From Bacteroidales bacterium (GTDB taxonomy: Bacteria > Bacteroidota > Bacteroidia > Bacteroidales > UBA932): a DNA stretch of 64,000 bases. Every line of letters starts with the position of its first letter. The stretch's first letter is position 1. A model generated the notes under the pieces. It was not told the origin of the DNA. It did no database searches and saw only the letters and a program-made list of their open reading frames with translations. Shown here in pieces: positions 40,959 to 49,923 of the stretch. The position numbers and the translations under genes are program-made. Where the stretch lies: contig JAFVWT010000004.1 of NCBI GenBank assembly GCA_017501525.1, forward strand, positions 180,547-244,546. Direction: 5' to 3'.

Positions 40959-43454
40959 CTAATTGTTGTTGATAATCAAATTTCCTGTACCTGTTGCGCT
41001 ATATGCTTTTCCTGTAATAGTGTTGTCGGAAAGATCGACTCCTTCAGTAATATTTGTTTTCAATGTTCCGGTGAATGAGCAATTTGTGAAAATCACATCA
41101 GCTCCGCCATTATTCCATACTCCTGCGATGCCACCTATCTCTTCTGCAGAAGATGCGTCTTCTGCATCAGTTATCTCTACATCACCCGAGCAAGAACAAT
41201 TTACAAATTTGTTACCGTAGTGAGCTATACCGAATAGCCCGCCAACATCGCAAGTGGTTCCACGTACATCTATATTTGATGAAATGTTTGTGAAGGAGTG
41301 TCCTCCCTCGCCATTGAATCCGCAGACACCTCCAACATATGTCCTGTATGAAACTCCGTTTTCAAAGGAGTTGGCACTGACGAAACTTGTTTCATCAACA
41401 TCTACTTTTACGTCTGTCCAATTGGCATAAGCATTTTTTCCTCCAACTCCACCAACATAAGACATCCCTTTAACCTCCACATGACCGGTTACATTAATAT
41501 TCGAGTACTTTGATGTGTATGGATTTCCGGCAACAACACCTACATTCAGACGGCCTGATACCATAGCATTGTTAACGGTAAGATTTTTAATTTCTCCATT
41601 ATATGTATTGGCAAATAGGCCTACGGTGCTATTATAACCGGTTATTTTCAGATTGGAAATGGTGTGATCCTGACCATCAAATATCCCTTTGAAACCATTG
41701 GATGATGTTCCGATAGGGGTCCATTCCTCATTGTAAAGGTCAATGTCATTGGTCAGTATAACAGTGAATCCAGCATAGTCATTTCCATTATTTACATCTT
41801 TTGCAAACGATTTTAGTTCTTCAAGATTTTTAATTTCAATAACTTCCTTGTTTCCATATTTTTGGACACCATCCACGAAGACTCTAAGGTTGTCGGGTGT
41901 AGATTTTTTATTGTTCCATAGAGTGTTTTTACTTACGCTGCCTTTGTCAAATCCTTCAGACGAACAATCATTAATGTGTACTTCGTAGGGATTCAGGCTT
42001 GAATCAATTTCTATAGCAGCTTTTCCTTCTACTTTTTGTGATGCGTGGAATTTACAATTGTTAAAGGTGTTCTTATTCCATTGTTGTCCCTGCTCTTTGT
42101 AGACAAGAGCGGCCTTGCCGGCTGAATAAAATTCGCAATTATTGAATGTTGCATTATTTGAGCCGTATGTCCAGACATTGTAGTGTTCTGGAGAATCCTG
42201 TCTGAAGATACAATTGTCAAATGTTGAAGAAACTGCATACAAGAAAGGTTGGCCTATAATTGTGCAGTTTTTGAATGTCTCAATGTTTGAATGATGGAAG
42301 CCTGAGTAATTTACATTTTTGAATATCAAGGTTACATTTTCAAATGCAACATCAATGTATGATGTAATAGCTCCATTATTGTTCATATCTATTACAATAC
42401 CTTCCTCTATGCCTATGATTTCAAATGACTTTTCAGTAATGTTGGGCCAAACATAGTCGGCATCTTGGGACTTTGTGGTACTTCCATTTTTAGCCAGTCT
42501 GATGATTCCTCCATTCTTGAGGGCCTCTGCAAGTGATTCTTGTGAATTGATTGCAGTTGAAGGATTAAGGTCTCCTTTAAAATCATCATCGATGATGACA
42601 TTGAAATCTGTAGTTGTAGTAAGAATGTTACCTACGATATTGGTACGATAGTTTCTCTGAACAGGAATGTTGTACCATTCGCGGGTTACAGTTCCTACGT
42701 CGGTTTTCATTTTTGCTCTGATAGTGGTTTTCTCGTTTACCAATAAGTAGTTCATTGATAACCAAGTGTAATCTTCATAACCTTTTAGTTCTTCTCCTGA
42801 TTTTGCAGGGGTATTGTTCAATGCAAGTCTGATGGTTGTGGGTCTTGTTGCATCAATTTCTCCGGTTGCGGTTTTAAGGTTGAAACTTGTATATACACCT
42901 TCAATCTCAATATCTGTCTGTGTGATTTCAATTCCTGAATTTTTAGCTATCTCATAGTCCGATGCAGCTACATTTAATTGTGCAAAAGGACGGGTAAGGT
43001 AGATTGTTTCAGATTTGGCACCTTCTACTGTGTAGTTCAGTTTGTTGGCGTAGAATGCGTCAAGATTTTCGTTGTTGGCTGCCACATTTCTGTAATCAAC
43101 TGAAACCTTACCACTTTCTGCGTCAAATTCGTAAGGTGCACCGTTGGCTTGCGCCCAAAATACGATATCATAAGTAACACCTGTTACCAAGGGAAGTCTT
43201 ACTGTAGTTACTCCTCCTTGAAGTGTAGCTGTTTGGGTAAGGGATTCACGATATGTCCCTCCTTGATAAACAGCGACTGTCAGATTGTTGGCCGTCATTC
43301 CGTCAGAGTAGGCACGTGTGCCCATTTCAGGAGTGGATATATTGAATGTGACCATATTTCCATCTTCGGAGATAAATGGAGATTCGTGTTTGTTGCAGGC
43401 CGAGAAAAGAAGGGTAGTGGCAACTGCTACTAATGTAAGAAAATGCTTTCTCAT
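40959..43454 (-). CDS. DUF6562 lipoprotein with beta-helix and GLUG-like repeats (adhesin-like)
   Basis: 831 residues, lipobox LLFSAC (Cys 20). The N-terminal fimbrillin-like DUF6562 domain (about 30-300) has VTFNISTPEMGTRAYSDG, VTYDIVFWAQANGAPY, TIYLTRPFAQLNVAASDY and RNYRTNIVGNILT. A parallel beta-helix follows (about 315-520, repeated F-x-N-C-x-F units). Then comes a run of GLUG-like repeats (about 560-800): VGLFANTYNGEIKN, VGVVAGN, VGGVGGKN, VGGVCGFNG, VGGLFGIA and IGGIAGVW. The layout suggests a cell-surface adhesin or glycan-binding protein. Single gene in this direction, 97 bases from rpsU. Confidence 0.65.
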   Translation of the reverse strand: MRKHFLTLVAVATTLLFSACNKHESPFISEDGNMVTFNISTPEMGTRAYSDGMTANNLTVAVYQGGTYRESLTQTATLQGGVTTVRLPLVTGVTYDIVFWAQANGAPYEFDAESGKVSVDYRNVAANNENLDAFYANKLNYTVEGAKSETIYLTRPFAQLNVAASDYEIAKNSGIEITQTDIEIEGVYTSFNLKTATGEIDATRPTTIRLALNNTPAKSGEELKGYEDYTWLSMNYLLVNEKTTIRAKMKTDVGTVTREWYNIPVQRNYRTNIVGNILTTTTDFNVIIDDDFKGDLNPSTAINSQESLAEALKNGGIIRLAKNGSTTKSQDADYVWPNITEKSFEIIGIEEGIVIDMNNNGAITSYIDVAFENVTLIFKNVNYSGFHHSNIETFKNCTIIGQPFLYAVSSTFDNCIFRQDSPEHYNVWTYGSNNATFNNCEFYSAGKAALVYKEQGQQWNKNTFNNCKFHASQKVEGKAAIEIDSSLNPYEVHINDCSSEGFDKGSVSKNTLWNNKKSTPDNLRVFVDGVQKYGNKEVIEIKNLEELKSFAKDVNNGNDYAGFTVILTNDIDLYNEEWTPIGTSSNGFKGIFDGQDHTISNLKITGYNSTVGLFANTYNGEIKNLTVNNAMVSGRLNVGVVAGNPYTSKYSNINVTGHVEVKGMSYVGGVGGKNAYANWTDVKVDVDETSFVSANSFENGVSYRTYVGGVCGFNGEGGHSFTNISSNIDVRGTTCDVGGLFGIAHYGNKFVNCSCSGDVEITDAEDASSAEEIGGIAGVWNNGGADVIFTNCSFTGTLKTNITEGVDLSDNTITGKAYSATGTGNLIINNN

Positions 43455-43761
43455 AATATTTAATGATATTTATTTGGTCTGTTTTATTTAAATATTGGTC
43501 AGATGTCTCTATGTTAGAGGCTATCTAACATACAAAGATACATTTTTTATTTGAATAAAGTGCTTATTTCTAATGTTTTTTATGGTGTTTCCTCAGATTT
43601 TGAAGGAATACTTGGAATGGATGGTTTTAAGGGTTCGTAGAACCATCAGTCTCTTTGGTTTTGTTCATCCCTCAGAAATCTTTTCCTAAAGGTGTTTCTT
43701 GAGATTCAATTTTGTAACTTTGTATCATCAACGGAATAAAAGTTGCTGAGTCTGTTTTGTT
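43455..43761. other. 307-base divergent intergenic region
   Basis: Between the adhesin-like gene (minus) and the Xer recombinase (plus). It holds the hairpin listed above and a -7 candidate TAACTTTG (43715-43722) for the recombinase. I see no RNA gene. Confidence 0.4.
43510..43540 (-). promoter_or_regulatory. Leader hairpin and -7 element upstream of the adhesin-like gene
   Basis: CAAAGATA (43533-43540) reads TATCTTTG on the minus strand, a -7 match without a clear -33. Right after it, a perfect 9-base inverted repeat, TATGTTAGA / TCTAACATA (43510-43518 and 43524-43532), would lie at the very 5' end of the transcript, about 56 bases before the ATG. Confidence 0.45.
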
Positions 43762-44754
43762 ATGCTATTGAAATTTTTGGACTATATAAGGTTTGAAAGG
43801 AGATATTCTGAACGCACCTGTAAAATCTATAGGGATGCGTTGCGGGCATTCTTCCGATATATATATAGTGATCGGATGGGAGATATGAAGGATGATGAGT
43901 TTGTTTTTAGTTTGTCCGAGGAAGAAGTATTGGAATCTCTTACCTATATTAATGTCAGATCATTTATAGCGGAGAGTTTGGAGGAGGGATTAAGCGCAAG
44001 AAGTGTTAATCTCCAATTGTCGGCTTTGAGCAGCTTTTGCTCATGGCTCCTTTCCGTCGGGAAACTTGATAGCAATCCTGTTAAAAAGGTGACTCGTCCG
44101 AAAGAGAGTCGCAGACTTGCGGAGTTTTATACCCAGTCATCCCTTGACGAGTATTTTAAATCTTATGGAATTGATGGTACTCAAGAAGCTTCGCGTAATT
44201 TGTCTTTTCACAAGTATCGCAATTTTGTATTGCTTTTGTTGATTTATTCTACAGGGATGAGAAGAAGTGAGGTGGTCGCTTTGAGACAGGAGAATTTTGA
44301 TGCACAGAGGGCTCTTTTCAGGATTAAAGGAAAAGGTGATAAATTGAGAGAAATTCCTGTTCCTGATTCAATATGTAAAGAAATTTTATTATATTTGGAG
44401 AGAATTCAGGAGGAGTTTCCTTCATTGCAGAGAGGTGCTTTCTTTGTAACTGATTCGGGACAAAATATTTATCCCGAATTTGTGAATAAGGTTGTCCATG
44501 AGGAACTCAACGGACAGAAGGGTTTTTCCGGAAAAAAGTCACCTCACGTTTTGAGACACTCCTTGGCAACGCACCTACTTAATAATGGAGCAGATTTGAA
44601 TTCGATAAAAGAGATGTTGGGGCACTCCTCTTTGGCAGCCACGCAGGTTTATACCCATAACTCTTTTGAGACTTTGAAAAGGGCCTATATCACAGCCCAT
44701 CCGAGGGCTAAGGAAGGGAGACGTGATAATAGAAAAAATGATGATTTAAAGTGA
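43762..44754 (+). CDS. Host Xer-type tyrosine recombinase
   Basis: 330 residues. N-terminal SAM-like core-binding domain (FLDYIRFERRYSERTCKIYRD, NLQLSALSSFCSWLL) and the catalytic domain with all six residues: R167 in TGMRRSE, K194 in GKGDK, H262 and R265 in PHVLRHSLATHLL, H288 in LGHSS, Y297 in TQVYTH. This complete set and the compact size fit XerC/XerD, which resolve chromosome dimers at dif. It is about 30 residues longer than E. coli XerC/D. I cannot tell XerC from XerD. Base composition matches the neighbours, so it is not mobile. Confidence 0.85.
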   Translation: MLLKFLDYIRFERRYSERTCKIYRDALRAFFRYIYSDRMGDMKDDEFVFSLSEEEVLESLTYINVRSFIAESLEEGLSARSVNLQLSALSSFCSWLLSVGKLDSNPVKKVTRPKESRRLAEFYTQSSLDEYFKSYGIDGTQEASRNLSFHKYRNFVLLLLIYSTGMRRSEVVALRQENFDAQRALFRIKGKGDKLREIPVPDSICKEILLYLERIQEEFPSLQRGAFFVTDSGQNIYPEFVNKVVHEELNGQKGFSGKKSPHVLRHSLATHLLNNGADLNSIKEMLGHSSLAATQVYTHNSFETLKRAYITAHPRAKEGRRDNRKNDDLK

Positions 44755-44907
44755 ATGAACTCTCAGTAGATGTTTAAATGCCCATCATCAGAAATGATGT
44801 GGACAATGAGGCGGTGAATAACACCTTCCCATATAAAATCAAAGAACATTTTACAGGTAGAGTTGCTGATACTTACAATATTTATAAACTTTTTAATTTA
44901 AGAGAGT

Positions 44908-45198
44908 ATGAAGATTAACGTTCAATCAATTAAATTCGATGCGGATCAGAAACTGCTTGATTTTATCGACAAGAAAGTTGGCAAGTTGTCTAAATTTTTT
45001 GACAATATTGTGAGTTGTGATGTAAATCTCACATTGCAGCCTGATCATAAGAAAAGTGTGAAGATTCTTCTAGGCATCCCTGGTGATGACATTGTTATCG
45101 AACGTACTGCTGACACTTTTGAAGATGCTGTGGTGGATTGTGTAGATGTACTTCAAGATCAGATTATTAAAATCAAAGAAAAGAGATTTGGTAAATAG
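44908..45198 (+). CDS. hpf: Ribosome hibernation-promoting factor, short form
   Basis: 96 residues. MKINVQSIKFDADQKLLDFIDKKVGKLSKFF is the HPF/YfiA opening, and DTFEDAVVDCVDVLQDQIIK the second helix. It has no C-terminal dimerisation domain, so it is the short type that binds the 30S decoding region in stationary phase. It follows the Xer gene by 153 bases, a common order in Bacteroidales. Confidence 0.9.
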   Translation: MKINVQSIKFDADQKLLDFIDKKVGKLSKFFDNIVSCDVNLTLQPDHKKSVKILLGIPGDDIVIERTADTFEDAVVDCVDVLQDQIIKIKEKRFGK

Positions 45199-45309
45199 AC
45201 TTCGAATCTTGCAGAATTTAAATATCAAGAATTATATCTGAATCAGGTGGAGTTTTAAGTGTTGTTTTGCCGGGATTTGTAAAACCACTGGGACTACCTT
45301 GAGATTATC

Positions 45310-45336
45310 GCCGGTCTTTTGAGACCGGCTTTTTTT
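45310..45336 (+). terminator. Terminator of hpf
   Basis: GCCGGTCT (45310-45317), loop of four, AGACCGGC (45322-45329), followed by seven T. A textbook intrinsic terminator, 112 bases after the hpf stop. Confidence 0.9.
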
Positions 45337-45370
45337 GTGCAATCCATTGCCTGATTCGGGTCTTCAGAAG

Positions 45371-45500
45371 CTTTTCCTCTATCTTTCACTTACATAGCCC
45401 ACTATGCTCTTTCAAGAAAATGAAAATCTTTTCGGAGAAAATTCTATAAATCACCGTAAAGTCTTTTAGATAACTTACCTTAGGGGACTTCTATATAAAT
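45371..45500. repeat. Dispersed intergenic repeat, copy C
   Basis: CTTTTCCTCTATCTTTCACT, then TATGCTC, GAAAAT, AAAAT, GAAAATT and AAAGTCTT in the same order and spacing as copy A (56921-57100). Part is shared with copy B (48168-48290). Similarity is diverged but collinear. Confidence 0.6.
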
Positions 45501-45540
45501 CTTTTAAAAGTCTTTCATAGAATTTCCAATATCTGATTAT

Positions 45541-46539
45541 TTATGACGAGAGGTTTTCCGCAAGTGGTTCGAGGATTTCTTCTCCAAAGTATTCTTTGAG
45601 AGGGAATTGGCTTAGTCTCATTTTTATAGCTTCGTAGCTGTGTGTCGTCCCTTCAAGTGCCTTGCAAATATCGTCAGTGGGACGGGTGAAAAAGTAATCT
45701 CCCAATATTTTACATTGCGCAATCTTTCCTTCTTTGACATCGACGAAGGTTTCAAAGAATCCACAAGGTAGTTTGAATTTGCTTTGGAGTTGGAATTTTG
45801 GACTTTTTCCGAAGTTCCACTCATTCTTCGAGTATTTATTTTCTCTTAGTTGACGGATTGCCTCAATATCTTCCGGGGTGTATTCTCCAATTGTGAATCC
45901 TTCTGATAAGTTGGAGAAGATGTATTCCTTTAAATATTCAATAAATTGTTCAATATCCATCTGAGCATTTGCAGGAAGGTGTTCAGATATATTGGTCACT
46001 CTTGATACATTTGACTGTACACTTTTTCCTATAAATTTTTCAGGACGGGTGTTAAGTGCTGCAGATAGGGAACTTACGGACGATTTGAAGAGAAGTGTTC
46101 CATGTTGGAGAACTCTATTGTTGTGGATGCATACCGCATTTCCTGAGAATTTTTTTCCGTCAATGACCAGGTCGTTCCTCCCCTGAAGTTCAGCAGCTAT
46201 TCCTATATTTCTCAGTGCTGAGATAATGGGTGCAGTAAATCTGCGAAACATTGCAGAAGTCTCTTCTCCTTCGACTTTTTTACCAATAAAGGTGTAGTTG
46301 ATATTCCCCAGGTCATGGAAGACTGCTCCTCCACCGGTGAGTCTTCTTACTACAGGAATGTTGTGTTCACGTATATATTGTCCGTTTATTTCGGCAAGGG
46401 CATTCTGGTTTCGTCCGACAATAACTGATGGAGCATTTCTCCAGAGTCTGAAGATAGGTTGGGTAAAATGCTCCAGAAGATATTCTTCTGCTGCGAGGTT
46501 ATAATATGGATCGGTGGTGTTGTCTATGAAACAGAGCAT
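45541..46539 (-). CDS. lplA: Lipoate-protein ligase
   Basis: About 332 residues. MLCFIDNTTDPYYNLAAEEYLL, the RRLTGGGAVFHDLGNINYTF motif that holds the lipoyl-AMP pocket, and KFSGNAVCIHNNRVLQHGTLLF identify LplA. The C-terminal lid domain is present (from about residue 250). It attaches lipoate to the E2 and H proteins. ATG at 46539 is preferred; the upstream ATG at 46572 lies deep in the PAP2 gene. Even so, the start overlaps the end of the PAP2 gene by 16 bases. Confidence 0.92.
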   Translation of the reverse strand: MLCFIDNTTDPYYNLAAEEYLLEHFTQPIFRLWRNAPSVIVGRNQNALAEINGQYIREHNIPVVRRLTGGGAVFHDLGNINYTFIGKKVEGEETSAMFRRFTAPIISALRNIGIAAELQGRNDLVIDGKKFSGNAVCIHNNRVLQHGTLLFKSSVSSLSAALNTRPEKFIGKSVQSNVSRVTNISEHLPANAQMDIEQFIEYLKEYIFSNLSEGFTIGEYTPEDIEAIRQLRENKYSKNEWNFGKSPKFQLQSKFKLPCGFFETFVDVKEGKIAQCKILGDYFFTRPTDDICKALEGTTHSYEAIKMRLSQFPLKEYFGEEILEPLAENLSS

Positions 46540-47135
46540 GTTTTTGGGTGTTTGTTGAGATAAATTGACCATAGTTTATTCCAGAGCAGATAAATTCCGG
46601 CCCCGATAATGGCTCCCAGAAGAAGTCCGCAGATGACATCTGTGAAGAAATGTCTGGCAAGATATATTCTGCTGAATCCCATAGTGACAGACCATAGGAG
46701 TATCGTACAGGTGTACCATCTTTTTTTGAAAATCAGTGAAGTTAGTACTGCAATACACATTGAATTGGCGGCATGGGCTGAAGGAAATGAGTAGAGTCCC
46801 CCTTTGCCGGAGGGAAGCCACATCATCGGAGCTGTGAGCGGGTCGTGTCCTGGCCTTAGCCGTTCGGTCAAGATTTTGAGTATGTTGCAAATTTGCTCGG
46901 TTAGTCCGAATGCTATTATACAAGCTGCAATCCCTATTATTGCGGCAATCCAACCTTTTATCTGGGGTTTACCATACCATTTTGGGAAAAACATAGCTGC
47001 CGCAATTGCTATGTATAGGGGAATCCAAACTGCTTTTGCCGAGAAAAATAGCATTACACTGTCCCAGAAAGGGGTATGGGCTCCATTTATAATAAAGGAG
47101 ATGTTTTTGTCAAATTCTAGTATTGTGTCTAACAT
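46524..47135 (-). CDS. PAP2-family membrane phosphatase
   Basis: 203 residues with five or six membrane helices. The three phosphatase motifs are K-x6-R-P as KILTERLRP, PSAH in SFPSAHAANSM, and SRIYLARHFFTDVICG for the last (S-R-x5-H-x3-D). Such enzymes dephosphorylate undecaprenyl pyrophosphate or phosphatidic acid/phosphatidylglycerol phosphate, and the substrate cannot be decided here. Its ATG overlaps the obg stop (TAATG), so it is translationally coupled. Confidence 0.9.
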   Translation of the reverse strand: MLDTILEFDKNISFIINGAHTPFWDSVMLFFSAKAVWIPLYIAIAAAMFFPKWYGKPQIKGWIAAIIGIAACIIAFGLTEQICNILKILTERLRPGHDPLTAPMMWLPSGKGGLYSFPSAHAANSMCIAVLTSLIFKKRWYTCTILLWSVTMGFSRIYLARHFFTDVICGLLLGAIIGAGIYLLWNKLWSIYLNKHPKTCSVS

Positions 47136-48127
47136 TATTTGTTCAATGTACTCCAGAGAAGGTCTTTAAGCGCAGGAATATTTTCACCTGTTACTGCTGA
47201 GAATATTATGGTCTTCAGATCTTTAGGGAGCTCGTTCAGTAAATCTTTGCGAAGTTCATCATCAAGCATATCGCATTTGGAGATACCGATGATTCTCTCT
47301 TTATCCAAAAGTTCGGGGTTAAACAACTCAAGCTCGCGTAGTAGGGTATTGTATTCAGCCATAATATCCTTGGAGTCGGCCGGTATTAGGAATAATAGCA
47401 TAGAGTTGCGTTCAATATGCTTGAGGAAGCGGTGTCCAAGACCTCTTCCTTCGTGTGCCCCTTCAATGATTCCAGGAATATCTGCCATTACAAATGAGTG
47501 GTCATCTCTGCAGGAAACAATTCCCAGGTTGGGTTCAAGTGTTGTAAATGGATAGTCTGCAATTTTGGGCCGCGCCGCTGATACTGAAGAGAGCAATGTC
47601 GATTTTCCTGCATTCGGGAATCCTACAAGTCCCACATCTGCAAGTAACTTCAACTCAAGTATGAACCACCCTTCAATGCCCGGCTCTCCCTCTTGAGCGT
47701 ATCGGGGGGTCTGGTTAGTGGCAGATTTGAAAAAGTCGTTACCCATTCCTCCACGTCCACCTTTAACCAAAATCTTTTCTTCTCCTTCGTCCATTATCTC
47801 ACAAAGGATTTCTCCTGTCTCGGCATCTTTGGCAACAGTTCCAAGTGGTACAGTCAAAATGATGTCTTTTCCGTTTGCACCATGTCTGAGTCCTCCGCTG
47901 CCGGCACCACCATGTTCAGCTTTGATATGTTTACGATATTTTAGGTGTATCAGAGTCCAATATTGAGGATCTCCTTTGAGGATAATGTGTCCTCCACGTC
48001 CTCCATTACCACCATCCGGTCCCCCTTTTGGGATGTATTTCTCTCTTCTGAGGTGTGTGGAACCATTGCCTCCATTTCCTGATGCACAAAATATTTTAAC
48101 GTAGTCTATAAAGTTGCTGCCTGCCAT
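47135..48127 (-). CDS. obg: GTPase Obg/CgtA
   Basis: 330 residues. The glycine-rich Obg fold ([28 protein letters not shown]) precedes the G domain. G1 is GFPNAGKST, switch II is [17 protein letters not shown]4 is ISKCD. It has no C-terminal OCT domain, normal for this phylum. It acts in 50S ribosome assembly and stress control. Confidence 0.96.
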   Translation of the reverse strand: MAGSNFIDYVKIFCASGNGGNGSTHLRREKYIPKGGPDGGNGGRGGHIILKGDPQYWTLIHLKYRKHIKAEHGGAGSGGLRHGANGKDIILTVPLGTVAKDAETGEILCEIMDEGEEKILVKGGRGGMGNDFFKSATNQTPRYAQEGEPGIEGWFILELKLLADVGLVGFPNAGKSTLLSSVSAARPKIADYPFTTLEPNLGIVSCRDDHSFVMADIPGIIEGAHEGRGLGHRFLKHIERNSMLLFLIPADSKDIMAEYNTLLRELELFNPELLDKERIIGISKCDMLDDELRKDLLNELPKDLKTIIFSAVTGENIPALKDLLWSTLNK

Positions 48128-48167
48128 ATGCTTTGTGAATTTTTACAATTTACAAAGATAAGGGAAC

Positions 48168-48290
48168 TTCTATAAAATACACATTTTAAAGGTTAAATTT
48201 CAAAACATTTGCGTTCTGTATGTTTTTCCCGGAATCTTTCCCTCTTTCATTCATTCACATAGCTCCGCAAAATAGATGACCGGTCGGGGC
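48168..48290. repeat. Dispersed intergenic repeat, copy B
   Basis: TTCTATAAAAT, ATTTTAAA, TGTTTTTCCCGGAATCTTTC and CCTCTTTC align in order with copy A at 56921-57005. The right part departs from copy A and shares ACATAGC with copy C. Confidence 0.55.
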
Positions 48291-48423
48291 CGGTCATGAC
48301 GTAAATGGTGGCTAAATTCAAGAGAGGTGTTTGTCATATTTGTATACATATCGCAATCAAACGGCGGCCCTAACCTAATTGGAACTTAACGTCGTTTCCA
48401 CCCGACAACGTCATCCAACTCTG

Positions 48424-48583
48424 ACGCCGTCATTCCCGACCTGGCAACATCACCTCCGGCTTGACGCCGTCATCCATGACCTGGCAACATAACCCCCGAC
48501 ATGATGTCGTCATTCCCGACCTGGCAATATCACCCCCGACATGATACCGTCATCCCCGACCCGATCGGGGATCCAGGCTCCTG
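48424..48583. repeat. Tandem 40-base repeat array
   Basis: Four consecutive units begin at 48424, 48464, 48504 and 48544. Each opens with a variant of ACGCCGTCAT, then CCCGACCTGGCAACAT and a CCCCCGACATG end. Period is exactly 40 for the first three. The last unit turns into a hairpin, CCCCGA-CCCGA-TCGGGG, followed by the palindrome CCAGG-CT-CCTGG. A degenerate fragment precedes at about 48384. More GC-rich than its surroundings. Confidence 0.8.
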
Positions 48584-48590
48584 GGTAATG

Positions 48591-48690
48591 TAAAAAAAGA
48601 GTGAGACCAAAAAGTCAGGATTTAAGCTTCTGAAATCGATTTTAAATATCCAATTCTCCAGAAGATAAAATGACTTTTTGGTCACTCTCT
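48591..48690 (-). terminator. Long terminator hairpin of adk
   Basis: AGAGTGAGACCAAAAAGTCA (48598-48617) and TGACTTTTTGGTCACTCTCT (48671-48690) form a stem of about 19 pairs with one bulge. A second inner pairing is CTTCTG/CAGAAG. On the minus strand seven T follow (48592-48598). The size is unusual for a simple terminator. Confidence 0.75.
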
Positions 48691-48726
48691 TTTGTATACT
48701 CTATTCAGTGATAGTGTGTCGCCTTA

Positions 48727-49293
48727 TCAGTTTAGCAATGGGAGCAGATTGTTGAATACCGCTTCAATTGTATCATTCCCCTCAATCTCGTGATAATTTC
48801 CTTTTTCTTTGTAGTAGGAGATAAGAGGTTCAGTCTTGTCATGGTAGTTGGCAATTCTTCTTTGAATTGTGGCGGGTTCTGCGTCATCTTTGCGTCCTTC
48901 GATTTGGGCTCTGTGTTGGATTCTTTCGAATACAAGGCTGTCATCCAATGTGATAGAGAGGACAGAGTCGACTTTCCCACCAAATTCTTCCAACATTACA
49001 TCAAGACTTTCTGCTTGAGCAATTGTGCGGGGAAATCCATCAAACAAGAATCCTTTGACGTTGGGATTCTCTACGATTTTGTTTTTGATCATTCCCTCTA
49101 CGATAGCATCAGGAACGAGGTCGCCACGATTAATGATTTCTGCAGCTTGCTTGCCAAGTTCTGTGTTTCTTGCTATCTCGCCGCGCAGGAGGTCTCCTGT
49201 GGAGATATGCAGATAACCACATTTTTCAACAATAAGTTTGGCTTGTGTCCCTTTTCCTGCGCCGGGAGGGCCTAGTAATATATAATAATTCAT
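48727..49293 (-). CDS. adk: Adenylate kinase (short form)
   Basis: 188 residues. P-loop GPPGAGKGTQ at 8-17, the AMP-binding HISTGDLLRGE and FDGFPRTIAQAESL, and a short lid (VFERIQHRAQIEGRKDDAEP) without zinc cysteines. Interconverts AMP, ADP and ATP. It follows hpt with 33 bases between, probably one transcript. Confidence 0.96.
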   Translation of the reverse strand: MNYYILLGPPGAGKGTQAKLIVEKCGYLHISTGDLLRGEIARNTELGKQAAEIINRGDLVPDAIVEGMIKNKIVENPNVKGFLFDGFPRTIAQAESLDVMLEEFGGKVDSVLSITLDDSLVFERIQHRAQIEGRKDDAEPATIQRRIANYHDKTEPLISYYKEKGNYHEIEGNDTIEAVFNNLLPLLN

Positions 49294-49326
49294 GACAATT
49301 TGTGTTATGTAGTTGTGTAATTAGTT

Positions 49327-49863
49327 TCAGTCTATAATGTAAATATCTTTGTATTGTCTTCCGAGCTGGTCGTAGTCAAGTCCGAATCCTACGATAAATT
49401 CATTTCCGATCTCCATTGCCGGATAATCTATTGGAATCTCTTTTTTGTATGCTCCCGGTTTAAGGAAGAGTGTGCATATTTTTATATCGGCAACTTCCAT
49501 TTCGTTGAGAAGTCTGACAAGTTCTTCAATGGTGTTTCCAGTATCTACAATATCTTCTATAATTACGACCTTTCTTCCTTTTACCCTGTCCGATAGCCCA
49601 ATGATTTTATTAATGCAACCGGATGATTCGGTTCCTGAGTATGATGCGAGTTTGACAAATGATATTTCGCAATTGAACTCCAATTTGCCCATTAAGGAGG
49701 CGGTAAACATAAATGAGCCGTTGAGAACACTAAGAAAGATAGGCGTTTCTCCATTCTTGTAGTCATTGTTGAGTTGCTGGGCAACTTTCTCTATAGCCTC
49801 TTCAATCTTTATATTCGGAATAAATGGTTTGAAATATTTGTCGTGGAGTTGTATCCGTTCCAT
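49327..49863 (-). CDS. hpt: Hypoxanthine phosphoribosyltransferase
   Basis: 178 residues. The PRPP motif VVIIEDIVDTGNTIEEL (about 95-111) and the purine-contact strand SFVKLASYSGTESSG with FIVGFGLDYD near the C-terminus are those of HPRT. Salvages hypoxanthine and guanine. Divergent from purE, so purine salvage and synthesis genes share this intergenic region. Confidence 0.93.
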   Translation of the reverse strand: MERIQLHDKYFKPFIPNIKIEEAIEKVAQQLNNDYKNGETPIFLSVLNGSFMFTASLMGKLEFNCEISFVKLASYSGTESSGCINKIIGLSDRVKGRKVVIIEDIVDTGNTIEELVRLLNEMEVADIKICTLFLKPGAYKKEIPIDYPAMEIGNEFIVGFGLDYDQLGRQYKDIYIID

Positions 49864-49873
49864 ACTTTTTATT

Positions 49874-49881
49874 TATCTTTG
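49874..49881 (+). promoter_or_regulatory. Candidate promoter element of purE
   Basis: TATCTTTG (49874-49881) with a TTG 22 bases upstream (49849-49851) inside the hpt 5' end. The leader to the purE ATG would be about 36 bases. Confidence 0.4.
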
Positions 49882-49923
49882 CTATGTGTAGAAATAAAGT
49901 GCTAATTTAGTAAAAATTTGAAT

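Larger units (their letters stand above)
45199..45540. other. Intergenic region hpf-lplA
   Basis: 342 bases. It contains the hpf terminator (45310-45336) and one copy of the dispersed intergenic repeat (about 45371-45500). Nothing else recognised. Confidence 0.5.
48128..48726. other. 599-base intergenic region obg-adk
   Basis: Between obg and adk, both on the minus strand. It carries copy B of the dispersed repeat (about 48168-48290), the 40-base tandem repeat array (about 48384-48583) and the long adk terminator hairpin (48591-48690). No coding potential seen. Confidence 0.6.

Noticed and set aside
40959-43454. Type IX secretion C-terminal domain on the adhesin-like protein
   Set aside because: The protein ends in GTGNLIINNN without the usual CTD motifs, and a lipobox is present instead.
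43762-44754. Recombinase considered as part of a mobile element
   Set aside because: Complete Xer residue set, composition like its neighbours, followed by hpf as in other Bacteroidales; best read as the host Xer.
48424-48583. 40-base repeats considered as a CRISPR array
   Set aside because: Units are directly adjacent and vary throughout, with no unique spacers, and no cas genes are nearby.
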